A DNA stretch of 8,473 nt from Treponema sp. (lineage in GTDB: Bacteria > Spirochaetota > Spirochaetia > Treponematales > Breznakiellaceae). The notes below the pieces were generated by a model. That model did not search any database and had not been told where the DNA came from. It saw nothing but the letters and a program-made list of their open reading frames with translations. The stretch is taken from contig JAITON010000143.1 in NCBI GenBank assembly GCA_031289935.1, positions 1-8,473 of the forward strand, written 5' to 3'. The position numbers and the translations under genes were made by a program. Below are positions 1 through 6,105 of this stretch, piece after piece. Position 1 is the stretch's first letter. Every line of letters begins with the position of its first letter.

Positions 1-53
1 TTAAATGATCTAATAATCAATCTTTCCGTTTCCAAATATATTTCTTTATCCAT
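1..53 (-). CDS. GNAT-family N-acetyltransferase, N-terminal fragment
   Basis: Only the first 17 codons lie in the window; the gene continues past the left edge. The ATG is at 51-53 and the peptide reads MDKEIYLETERLIIRSF. The block LETERLIIRSF is the typical opening beta strand of RimJ/RimL-type GNAT acetyltransferases, which transfer an acetyl group from acetyl-CoA to an amine such as a protein N-terminus or small molecule. The substrate cannot be told from so little. No Shine-Dalgarno sequence is visible; a 5-bp hairpin ends 6 bases before the ATG. The 53 bases are about 23% GC, far below the GC-rich neighbours, which hints at an acquired gene but is a very small sample. Confidence 0.7.
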   Translation of the reverse strand, partial: MDKEIYLETERLIIRSF

Positions 54-59
54 AATGAT

Positions 60-74
60 AAGGCGTTCAGCCTT
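60..74. repeat. Short inverted repeat (hairpin) upstream of the GNAT start
   Basis: AAGGC - GTTCA - GCCTT on the plus strand gives a perfect 5-bp stem with a 5-base loop. On the minus strand it overlaps the stop of the possible broken gene (67-69) and ends 6 bases before the GNAT ATG. It has no T-run, so it is not a convincing intrinsic terminator. It could affect translation of the acetyltransferase mRNA, or be chance. Confidence 0.35.
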
Positions 75-300
75 CTACCATGTCAACCGCAAAGGATGCA
101 AAGTACCCCTTGCCAGCCGCACAAGCTTTCCCACAGTATCCCGTCCATTCGTCCCGTTCGATGACTACACCGTCAAGTACCTCGGACACCCGCCTTAAAT
201 CATGTACGTTGGCGGCCGGTAAGTACTATCCGCAAACGGAACTCCCGCCCGTCTACCAGTACATGTCATTTGCTCCCGTTTTTTTCCCCGATATGTCGGA
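67..300 (-). pseudogene. Possible degraded coding sequence with two in-frame TAG stops
   Basis: The 54-355 stretch has no intact gene. On the minus strand one frame runs from just after a TAA (301-303) to a TGA (67-69), 77 codons, broken only by TAG at 253-255 and 226-228. The last 52 codons (222 to 67) look protein-like, containing VIERDEWTGYCGKACAAGKG and ending FAVDMVEG. A second frame is open over the TAG area (MTCTGRRAGVPFADS...), which is compatible with a frameshift. I recognise no family. There is no start codon with a ribosome binding site, so a decayed remnant is the simplest reading. A 74-codon plus-strand frame at 80-304 covers the same bases, also without a ribosome binding site, and I treat it as chance. 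Confidence 0.25.
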
Positions 301-355
301 TTAGGACCCACTTCTTCCCACGCTAACGGCACTTTCACTATTTAGGGATAAGTTC

Positions 356-1504
356 TTAATCTCCCAGTCGCAGGATAGACCAGACAGCGGGCGTCTCCTG
401 GCCCAGGGTCCAAAAGCCCACGGAACAGACCCCCGCCTTACGGTACATTTCCAATTTTGCCGAAAGAGATATGGCGTCCTCGTAGTAGCCAGTCACCGTC
501 ATGGTCGTGGTGTAGCTAAAATAGGGGACACCATCGGTCCGTTTGATATCCAAATCGGTAATGCCGTGCTCCCGTTTAACCCGCTCCATGGAGGAAAACA
601 GGTAGGCTTTGTTGGCGCTGACATCCCCCCAGGTCCGGCCATAAAAAGGCAGGCCCATGATAAGTTTCTCGGACCCGATGGTCTGGAGAGCGTAGGAGAC
701 GATCCTCCGGCACCATTCCGTGGAGGCGATGGGGCCGGGTGCGCTGGTAGACCAGTGCTCGTCGTAGGCCATAACCAAGATACGATCCACGATGGGGAGG
801 ATCTTCCGGTAATCATAGACATCGTCCGCCAGCGTCCGGGTCCGGGCGGGCAGAGCGATGGTGAGCCACCTGTCGCCTAGGCCGGTTCTAAGCTCCCGTA
901 GAAAACTCAGGAAGGCTTCTCCGTCCCGGGCCGGTATATACTCAAAATCAATCTGGAGGCCCTCAAAGGGCTTGGCCACCTCCAAGAGGTCCGCCAAGGC
1001 CTGCTGTCGAGTCTTGCTCCCCGGTTCCAGGACAAAATGGGTCAAGGCACGGGCATCGCAGGTTACCACCATGTGAACCCGGCCCTTAAAGGAACTCAGT
1101 TTCCCGCGTGAAGGTATATCCGTAAGCTTGCCGTAGCTGTCAAAAGTCGCTCCAAAGTAACCTATATCCGAAAGGGGATAGGAGGTTTTGAAATAGTTCT
1201 CGCTGCCACTCGTGAGGTAAGCCCAAATTTCCGGAAAATGGGATATGGGAAGGTTTTCTGCCGACCGGGCTATCTCCGCCGCCGGAATATTGGACTCAGG
1301 TTCGGGTACCTCGGTTTCCGGTTCACCCGCTATCGCCGAGGGTTCCTCAGCCGGGACCATGGGCACTTCCTGGAGCGAAGCTTCCTCCACAGCTACGGGA
1401 ACCTCTACAAAGAGTGGCGGCTCCTCCACGTGGGGTGCCGGACTACGACAGGCGGCGAAGATCAAAATGCTACAAAGCAGTAAATACCGTCTATTACTCC
1501 GCAT
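356..1504 (-). CDS. Lipoprotein with glycoside hydrolase family 18 domain (YaaH/SleL-like)
   Basis: The protein has 382 residues. A basic start and hydrophobic stretch (4-18) end in a lipobox-like IFAAC, so Cys19 is the likely lipidation site; spirochaete lipoboxes are relaxed. Residues 25-85 are rich in Glu, Pro and Val and look like a flexible stalk. From about 90 a GH18 barrel follows. LQIDFEYI (183-190) carries the DxE catalytic pair Asp186/Glu188, a shortened form of the chitinase DxxDxDxE motif. MAYDEH (245-250), GLPFYGRTW (284-292) and the closing strand with Trp365 also match. The closest known relatives are peptidoglycan-acting YaaH/SleL-like GH18 proteins that cleave at N-acetylglucosamine. 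A role in cell-wall or glycan hydrolysis at the membrane surface is inferred. A strong Shine-Dalgarno sequence (minus-strand GGGGGGAA, 1514-1521) supports the start. The gene lies 49 bases after tRNA-Pro and may share its transcript. Confidence 0.85.
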   Translation of the reverse strand: MRSNRRYLLLCSILIFAACRSPAPHVEEPPLFVEVPVAVEEASLQEVPMVPAEEPSAIAGEPETEVPEPESNIPAAEIARSAENLPISHFPEIWAYLTSGSENYFKTSYPLSDIGYFGATFDSYGKLTDIPSRGKLSSFKGRVHMVVTCDARALTHFVLEPGSKTRQQALADLLEVAKPFEGLQIDFEYIPARDGEAFLSFLRELRTGLGDRWLTIALPARTRTLADDVYDYRKILPIVDRILVMAYDEHWSTSAPGPIASTEWCRRIVSYALQTIGSEKLIMGLPFYGRTWGDVSANKAYLFSSMERVKREHGITDLDIKRTDGVPYFSYTTTMTVTGYYEDAISLSAKLEMYRKAGVCSVGFWTLGQETPAVWSILRLGD

Positions 1505-1553
1505 CTTTACGACTTCCCCCCTAATCGGCCTTCTTACCTAAAAAAACCCTTAG

Positions 1554-1627
1554 TCGGGCAACCCGGATTTGAACCGGGGACCCCAAGTCCCCCAGACTTG
1601 TACGCTAACCAACTGCGCTATTACCCG
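1554..1627 (-). tRNA. tRNA-Pro (anticodon GGG)
   Basis: A complete 74-base cloverleaf can be folded. The acceptor is CGGGTAA with TTGCCCG (one G-U pair), the D stem is GCGC/GCGT, the anticodon stem is CAAGT/ACTTG with loop CTGGGGG, and the T stem is CCCGG/CCGGG around TTCAAAT. The anticodon GGG at 1591-1593 reads CCC/CCU codons. The C1-G72 end and A73 discriminator are the known identity signature of bacterial tRNA-Pro. CCA is not encoded (A73 is followed by CTA). A run of seven T on the minus strand (1546-1540) lies shortly after the 3' end and may help termination or processing. It is 23 bases downstream of tRNA-Val and probably co-transcribed with it. Confidence 0.95.
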
Positions 1628-1650
1628 GCTAAGAGATCTTTTAAACGACA

Positions 1651-1724
1651 TGGGCGATGGGGGACTTGAACCCACGACCCCTAGCGTGTCAAGCTAGTGC
1701 TCTCACCACCTGAGCTAACCGCCC
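1651..1724 (-). tRNA. tRNA-Val (anticodon GAC)
   Basis: A 74-base cloverleaf: acceptor GGGCGGT/ATCGCCC (one G-U), D stem GCTC/GAGC, anticodon stem CTAGC/GCTAG with loop TTGACAC, T loop TTCAAGT. The anticodon GAC (1688-1690) reads GUC/GUU valine codons, and A73 fits valine. CCA is not encoded. The T stem GTGGG/CCCCC contains one U-C mismatch at position 50-64. It is first in a Val-Pro tRNA pair. Confidence 0.95.
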
Positions 1725-1726
1725 GT

Positions 1727-1750
1727 TTTTTAAAACTAAAGTTTTAAAAA
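1727..1750. repeat. Perfect 10-bp AT-rich inverted repeat upstream of tRNA-Val
   Basis: TTTTTAAAAC - TAAA - GTTTTAAAAA forms a perfect 10-bp stem with a 4-base loop, ending two bases before the tRNA-Val 5' end. It lies between the tRNA promoter and the mature tRNA, so it would form a hairpin in the tRNA leader. It lacks a GC-rich stem, so it is not a standard terminator for the cheX transcript. A leader-processing or regulatory role is possible but unproven. Confidence 0.6.
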
Positions 1751-1758
1751 GCCCTTAT

Positions 1759-1787
1759 ATCATGCCAAAATTTTCCCATTGCGTCAA
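1759..1787 (-). promoter_or_regulatory. Sigma-70-type promoter for the tRNA-Val/tRNA-Pro unit
   Basis: On the minus strand the sequence TTGACG (1787-1782), a 17-base spacer and CATGAT (1764-1759) form a reasonable -35/-10 pair. An alternative -10, TATAAG, overlaps just downstream (1759-1754). It sits in the cheX-tRNA gap and points at the tRNA genes, which suggests they do not depend on the che promoter. No clear intrinsic terminator is seen between cheX and this promoter. Confidence 0.5.
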
Positions 1788-1825
1788 GAACCCTGTGAAC
1801 AGCGCGGACCTTTGGTTTTTGCCAT

Positions 1826-2302
1826 TCAAACACGTTCCCGAATAACAACGTTGACCTCAATCTTGCCGTACTTGTCCAGTTCCATGGGCACAATCAATGC
1901 CTCTACATTGGAGCCCATGTTGCTAGAAATCTCCATGTTCTCCCCGGTAAAGAGGGCCGGCGGGGTCAGGTCGAACTTAAAGCCTAGATCATGGAGCTTA
2001 GTTACCGCCTGGGCCGTGATCATATTGGCCAGTTCCTGGATGGTAGCCTTGGCCAGCTCGTCCATCTGAGTAAAGATCTCGCTGTTCATACAGCCCGCCA
2101 CCGCCAAAGCCGTTTCCCGGGTCATGTCGAAGAGGACCCGGCCCTCCACATCGCCTGCCAGGCCCACCAAGGCGGCCACCCCCATGATCTGCATATTGGT
2201 GGGCTTAAGGGAGAGTCCTCCCCGCTTAACCGGTACGTCCAAGACCTCCTTTAGCACATCATAGGCCGCCTCCGAAAAGGGATTGATATATTCTACTCGC
2301 AT
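1826..2302 (-). CDS. cheX: CheX, CheY-P phosphatase
   Basis: The 158-residue length is typical of CheX. CheX is a cytoplasmic phosphatase of the CheC/CheX/FliY family that removes phosphate from CheY-P and so ends the motor signal; it is the main CheY-P phosphatase in spirochaetes. The signature ExxN is present in the long helix as Glu90-Leu-Ala-Asn93, inside the stretch DELAKATIQELANMI (81-95). Glu and Asn are the catalytic residues in known CheX proteins. The C-terminal strands (PMELDKYGKIEVNVVI) match the dimer-forming sheet. The ATG is 20 bases after the cheW/R stop and is preceded by minus-strand AAGGAG, so it is the third gene of the che operon. In T. pallidum and T. denticola cheY follows cheX; here tRNA genes follow instead. 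Confidence 0.93.
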   Translation of the reverse strand: MRVEYINPFSEAAYDVLKEVLDVPVKRGGLSLKPTNMQIMGVAALVGLAGDVEGRVLFDMTRETALAVAGCMNSEIFTQMDELAKATIQELANMITAQAVTKLHDLGFKFDLTPPALFTGENMEISSNMGSNVEALIVPMELDKYGKIEVNVVIRERV

Positions 2303-2321
2303 TGAGCACTCTCCTTACCGC

Positions 2322-3653
2322 TTATCCATGAACAAAAGCAGAAACCGGTTCCCGGGACACGGACTGCCATTCATCGGGGGGTAGCTCCTCACTGTTCCCC
2401 AAAATAACCAGGCCGTTTTTCTTCAGTTTTTCGCTGAATTCAGCCCGCATCTTGTCCTGATTCTGGACGGAAATGAAGGAAAGCAAGTCCCGCATCAGTA
2501 TGATATCCAGCTCGGGCAACACATTGCCATTCAGGATATCGTGATACTCAAACAGGGCCGCATCCTTCAGTTCCTGGCTAAAACTATAACCGTTCTTCCC
2601 CTTGACCATATAAGGCCTGATATACTCGGGCACATCCTCCAGGTCAAAGGTCATATTCGGTGCGCTGGCGATGGCCATGATGTCGTTATCATTAGCCCAG
2701 ACCTTGATATGGGCGCTAGGATATCGCTCTTTTAGTATACAGATAAAGGAAAAAGTTTCATAGCCCTTGCCACAGCCGGGGTTCCAGACCTGAATGCTAC
2801 CCGAGGGCATGTCGGGGAGGATACTCTTAACCGTCCCGACGTAGTCATCATCCCAAAAGGCTCCGGTACAGGGGGAATAGAAGGCCGAAAGGTATTCATC
2901 AGCCTCGCCGATATTTTTGAGCTGGAGATCCGCCCCGGAACGGCCCCGGGACCATTCGGCAAAACGCTTTTGCACCCAGGCATTGTTCACCGGACTAGCG
3001 TTAAAGCCCTTAATGACCTTGAGGGCGTCCCGGATAAAACCCAAGGAAGCCTCGTCGGTCTCCGGACCGGCAATGTCCAGCGCTTCAGCCGGGGCTACCG
3101 GGGAAACTTCCAAGGACGGGGCACGGGGGGCGGCCTTATCAGCCTCGCGCTGGCTAAAAATCCGCACCATGTCCAGGATAATGTAGAGGTCTCCCTCATG
3201 TTCCACCACCCCGCTGATAAATTTGATGTTGATATCCCCGAAAATCGGATGGGGCGGCTGGATGGAAGCCGAATTGAGGCCGATCACCCGGTCGATCTTA
3301 TCCACGATAACCCCGTAAACCCGGTCCTCAATATGGAGGATCAGCATATTCTCCTGGCCATCATCCTTATGTTCGGCCCGGAGGTGGAAAAAGAGCCGGA
3401 GATCAATGATGGGAATGATGTCCCCCCGGAGATTGTAGACCCCCCGGACGAAACTCGCAGTATTGGGTACGTAGGTGAACTTATCAGCCTTGGCGATCTC
3501 CTTGATGTTCATGATGTCCACTCCGTAGCCCTTCCCCGCCAGGGAAAAGCTGACCATCTTGAAGTCCACCGTATCGACCCGTTCCTTCTGTGCCTGCAAC
3601 TCGGCGTTCAAACCGGCGTTGACCTGAGCTAAATCCTTGATTACTGCTGCCAT
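2322..3653 (-). CDS. cheW: CheW fused to a CheR-like domain (treponemal array scaffold)
   Basis: The protein has 443 residues in two parts. Residues 30-168 are a full CheW domain (VSFSLAGKGYGVDIMNIKEI, then VRGVYNLRGDIIPIIDLRLF at 69-88), the SH3-like adaptor that couples CheA to chemoreceptors. After an Ala/Pro/Glu linker (170-200), residues 205-443 resemble CheR: the nucleotide motif VWNPGCGKGYE (289-299), the acidic strand WANDND (319-324), and DIILMRDLLSF (383-393) followed by LVILGNSEE. Several CheR hallmarks are altered: the FFR motif reads AFWD (265-268), GEE reads GYE, and the CRN of CRNVLIYF reads MRD. Methyltransferase activity is therefore doubtful. The same fusion in T. denticola is needed for ordered receptor arrays. 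A minus-strand AGGGGAG precedes the ATG; the start lies 24 bases after the cheA stop. Confidence 0.93.
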   Translation of the reverse strand: MAAVIKDLAQVNAGLNAELQAQKERVDTVDFKMVSFSLAGKGYGVDIMNIKEIAKADKFTYVPNTASFVRGVYNLRGDIIPIIDLRLFFHLRAEHKDDGQENMLILHIEDRVYGVIVDKIDRVIGLNSASIQPPHPIFGDINIKFISGVVEHEGDLYIILDMVRIFSQREADKAAPRAPSLEVSPVAPAEALDIAGPETDEASLGFIRDALKVIKGFNASPVNNAWVQKRFAEWSRGRSGADLQLKNIGEADEYLSAFYSPCTGAFWDDDYVGTVKSILPDMPSGSIQVWNPGCGKGYETFSFICILKERYPSAHIKVWANDNDIMAIASAPNMTFDLEDVPEYIRPYMVKGKNGYSFSQELKDAALFEYHDILNGNVLPELDIILMRDLLSFISVQNQDKMRAEFSEKLKKNGLVILGNSEELPPDEWQSVSREPVSAFVHG

Positions 3654-3677
3654 GTTACTCCCCTAATGGTTCCGCAT

Positions 3678-6020
3678 TTAGCGTATTGAAGCTTCCCGGA
3701 TGCGTTGCTGCTCCAGTTCCTTCCTGAGTCCCAGCTCCAGGAGCTGGCTCACATCAATGATGAGGGACACCGAACCGTCCCCCAGAATTGAGGCCCCAGC
3801 GATGCCCGGCGAGTTGGTGTATTGGTCCCGCAGGGGCTTGATCACTACATCCTCCTCACCGATGAGGCTATCCACCATAAAGCCCATCTTCTTTTCCGCA
3901 GTCCCCACTACTACGACAAAATGGTAATCCTGATGGCCCTCGGTTCTGATGCCGAAGAGCCGGTTCAGGCGGAGCAGGGAAATGACCTCGTTACGGATAT
4001 TGAAGACCTCATAGTTGTCGATCCGCTGGATGTCTTCGGGCTTGATCCTGACGCTCTCCACGACGCTGGTAATGGGGATAGAGTATATCTCCGGCCCTAC
4101 CCGGACCAAAAGCCCCTGGATGATGGCCAGGGTCAGAGGCAGTTTGATAGTAAATTGGGTACCTTTACCGTGCTCGCTAAAAACGGTGACCGTACCGTTG
4201 AGCTTTTCGATAGACCGCTTAACCACGTCAAGTCCCACTCCCCGGCCCGATATGGCCGTGATGGTCTTGGCGGTAGAGAATCCCGGCTCGAAAATGAGGT
4301 TATAGGCCTCAGGATCGGAAAGGATCTTGTTAGGGCTGATAAGACCCTTTTCCACAGCCTTGGCCTTGACAGCCTCTGCGTCAATGCCCTTACCGTCATC
4401 GGCAATTTCGATGACGATCATGTTGCCTTCGTTTGAAGCCTTGAGGACTACCCTGCCCTCCTCGCTCTTGCCTGCGGCTCTCCGGTCCGCCGGGGCCTCA
4501 ATACCGTGGTCCACGGAGTTCCGCACCGAGTGCATGATCGGGTCCAGGAGGTCCTCAATAACCGACTTGTCCAGTTCGGTCTCCTCCCCTTCGATGACCA
4601 GATTGATCTTCTTGTTAAGGCTCTTGCAGAGGTCCCGAACCAGGCGCGGGAAGCGGCTAAATATCTGGCTGATGGGCACCATGCGGATCCGCATGACCCC
4701 CTCCTGGAGCTCCCCGGTGATGCGCCCCAGGTTTTGGCTCGTGGCCCGGAATTTGCCCACATTGTTCTTGAGGGCAGTCTCGAAATCATCAAACTGAGAG
4801 AATATGTCCCCGTACTGGTCGTTGATCTCCTGGCGGATATCCTTGATGGTCCGGCCCTCCTGGATGCTTTCCAGGTAGTCCGGCAGACTGTCGAAGAGAG
4901 ACTTGATCTTTTCCCGGTGGGCCGCTTCAATGCCCCGGAGATCCGCCTGGATCTGGTTAAACTGAAGATTGATCTGGTTGAAGGTTGCCTTGGTAATGAC
5001 TGTCTCCGAGACCAGGTTGAGAAGATCGTCGATCCGCTTGGAATCCACCCGGAGAATGGACCCCGCCTCCTTGCCGGCCTTCCTGGCATCCGTCGCAGCC
5101 GCACTCGCCAAGGCGGCAGCTTGAGCCATCTGGGCCGGGCTGGCGGCCGGATCTGCTACCAGGGCTGGGGCCGCTTCGGGAACTGGAGCCGGCGGCACTA
5201 CAGGAGCCGCCTCAAGCTGGTCCAAATCGGCAATATCCGCAGAAAGGCTCACATCGGGGATGAGCACGTAACCCATGAGTTCATCGCTCTTTTTGGCCGT
5301 AGCAAAGTAGTAGTCCACCGTAGGGTGAAACACATCCTCGTAGAGGGTCTCAAAGTCCGGCGCCGTCTTGAGGATCGTCCCGAAACCCTTGAGGGCCGCA
5401 TAGACCTGGATGCCCCCCACGGTATTCATCACACTGTTTTCGTCAAAGTATACCCTGATCCGGTAGACCGGCTGGCCCCCGGCAGCCCCCTTGAGTTCCC
5501 GAAGCTCCGCCGGTCTGAGTCCCCCGGCAGAAGCGGCCGAAACAGGGGCCGCCTGAGCAGCCACAGGGGCCTGGACCAGAGCCATCGGTTTGGTCCCGGT
5601 CTTCTTCTTATTACTCTTGGCGCCATCGGGGATCAGGGCTTCCAGGCGGGCCTCCATCCGGGAGGTATCCTCCCGGTAGACCGCCCCGTTCATCCGCTCT
5701 TCCAGCATAGCCTTGATGATGTCGATGGCCGAAAGGAGCGTATCAATAACATCCTCGTTCACAACCAACCGGCCCGACCGGATAGCATCCAGCACATCTT
5801 CCACCATATGAGTAAAATGGGAGAGTTCCATCATCTCCACCGTGGCGGAGCCCCCCTTGAGAGTATGGGCGGCCCGGAAGATCTCGTCCACCGCATCCTT
5901 GTTGGTACCCTCGTTTTCCAGAACCAAAATGTTCTGTTCCAGGGTATCCACCTGCATCTGGGCTTCGCTAAAAAAGTCCTTGAGGAGCTCCTCATTGTTC
6001 GGATCCAAATAATCGCTCAT
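3678..6020 (-). CDS. cheA: Chemotaxis histidine kinase CheA
   Basis: The protein has 780 residues with all five CheA domains. P1 (1-130) has the phosphorylated histidine in AAHTLKG (His52). After an Ala/Pro linker (140-165), P2 (185-265) docks response regulators. A second Ala-rich linker (272-315) leads to P3 (about 321-445), which is about 63 residues longer than the usual dimerisation domain. P4 (446-630) has the N box HSVRNSVDHGIE (497-508), DDGKGID (541-547) and GRGVGLDVV (592-600), so it should bind ATP. P5 (631-775) is the CheW-like coupling domain. CheA autophosphorylates under receptor control and passes phosphate to CheY. It is the first gene of the operon. The ATG is fixed by an in-frame TAA six bases upstream, yet no Shine-Dalgarno sequence is present. 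Confidence 0.96.
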   Translation of the reverse strand: MSDYLDPNNEELLKDFFSEAQMQVDTLEQNILVLENEGTNKDAVDEIFRAAHTLKGGSATVEMMELSHFTHMVEDVLDAIRSGRLVVNEDVIDTLLSAIDIIKAMLEERMNGAVYREDTSRMEARLEALIPDGAKSNKKKTGTKPMALVQAPVAAQAAPVSAASAGGLRPAELRELKGAAGGQPVYRIRVYFDENSVMNTVGGIQVYAALKGFGTILKTAPDFETLYEDVFHPTVDYYFATAKKSDELMGYVLIPDVSLSADIADLDQLEAAPVVPPAPVPEAAPALVADPAASPAQMAQAAALASAAATDARKAGKEAGSILRVDSKRIDDLLNLVSETVITKATFNQINLQFNQIQADLRGIEAAHREKIKSLFDSLPDYLESIQEGRTIKDIRQEINDQYGDIFSQFDDFETALKNNVGKFRATSQNLGRITGELQEGVMRIRMVPISQIFSRFPRLVRDLCKSLNKKINLVIEGEETELDKSVIEDLLDPIMHSVRNSVDHGIEAPADRRAAGKSEEGRVVLKASNEGNMIVIEIADDGKGIDAEAVKAKAVEKGLISPNKILSDPEAYNLIFEPGFSTAKTITAISGRGVGLDVVKRSIEKLNGTVTVFSEHGKGTQFTIKLPLTLAIIQGLLVRVGPEIYSIPITSVVESVRIKPEDIQRIDNYEVFNIRNEVISLLRLNRLFGIRTEGHQDYHFVVVVGTAEKKMGFMVDSLIGEEDVVIKPLRDQYTNSPGIAGASILGDGSVSLIIDVSQLLELGLRKELEQQRIREASIR

Positions 6021-6026
6021 ATATTA

Positions 6027-6055
6027 AATATCATACGAAAATGGGCTTGAGTCAA
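6027..6055 (-). promoter_or_regulatory. cheA: Likely promoter of the che operon, abutting the start codon
   Basis: On the minus strand TTGACT (6055-6050), a 17-base spacer and GATATT (6032-6027) form a -35/-10 pair. The -10 ends only six bases before the cheA ATG (6020-6018), so transcription would begin at or next to the start codon. The upstream AT-rich area TATGATATTTAATAT allows slightly shifted -10 choices. No convincing sigma-28 element was found. Confidence 0.45.
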
Positions 6056-6057
6056 GC
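6045..6057. promoter_or_regulatory. 13-base palindrome in the divergent cheA / 6106 promoter region
   Basis: GCTTGA - G - TCAAGC is a perfect 6-bp inverted repeat around one central base. It overlaps the minus-strand -35 hexamer of cheA and lies 49 bases upstream of the plus-strand start at 6106. The position suits an operator acting on one or both divergent units, but no regulator is known and palindromes of this size can arise by chance. Confidence 0.35.
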
Positions 6058-6105
6058 TCTATTTCGCCGAAATTTAGTATATAAAGCGAGAAATTAGGAA
6101 GGACC

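Noticed and set aside
80..304. 74-codon plus-strand frame in the gene-poor left end
   Set aside because: No Shine-Dalgarno sequence, low-complexity Ser/Thr/Pro translation, no recognised family, and a competing protein-like frame on the other strand.
1554..1724. tRNA genes as an integration (attachment) site for a mobile element
   Set aside because: No repeat of either tRNA 3' end was found elsewhere in the window, and no integrase gene is present.
1788..1825. Intrinsic terminator after cheX
   Set aside because: Only very short stems (such as CTGT-TC-ACAG) are present and none is followed by a T-run on the minus strand.
2970..3632. 220-codon open frame on the plus strand
   Set aside because: Antisense shadow of the CheW half of the CheW/CheR-like gene; no ribosome binding site and no recognisable protein.
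4506..6050. 514-codon open frame on the plus strand
   Set aside because: It lies entirely antisense to cheA, whose protein matches CheA in every domain. GC-rich coding produces long antisense frames, and the translation shows no family features.
6047..6073. Sigma-28 (FliA-type) promoter for the plus-strand pair
   Set aside because: GCCGAAAT at 6066-6073 resembles the -10 element GCCGATAA, but no TAAA-like -35 lies at the right distance.
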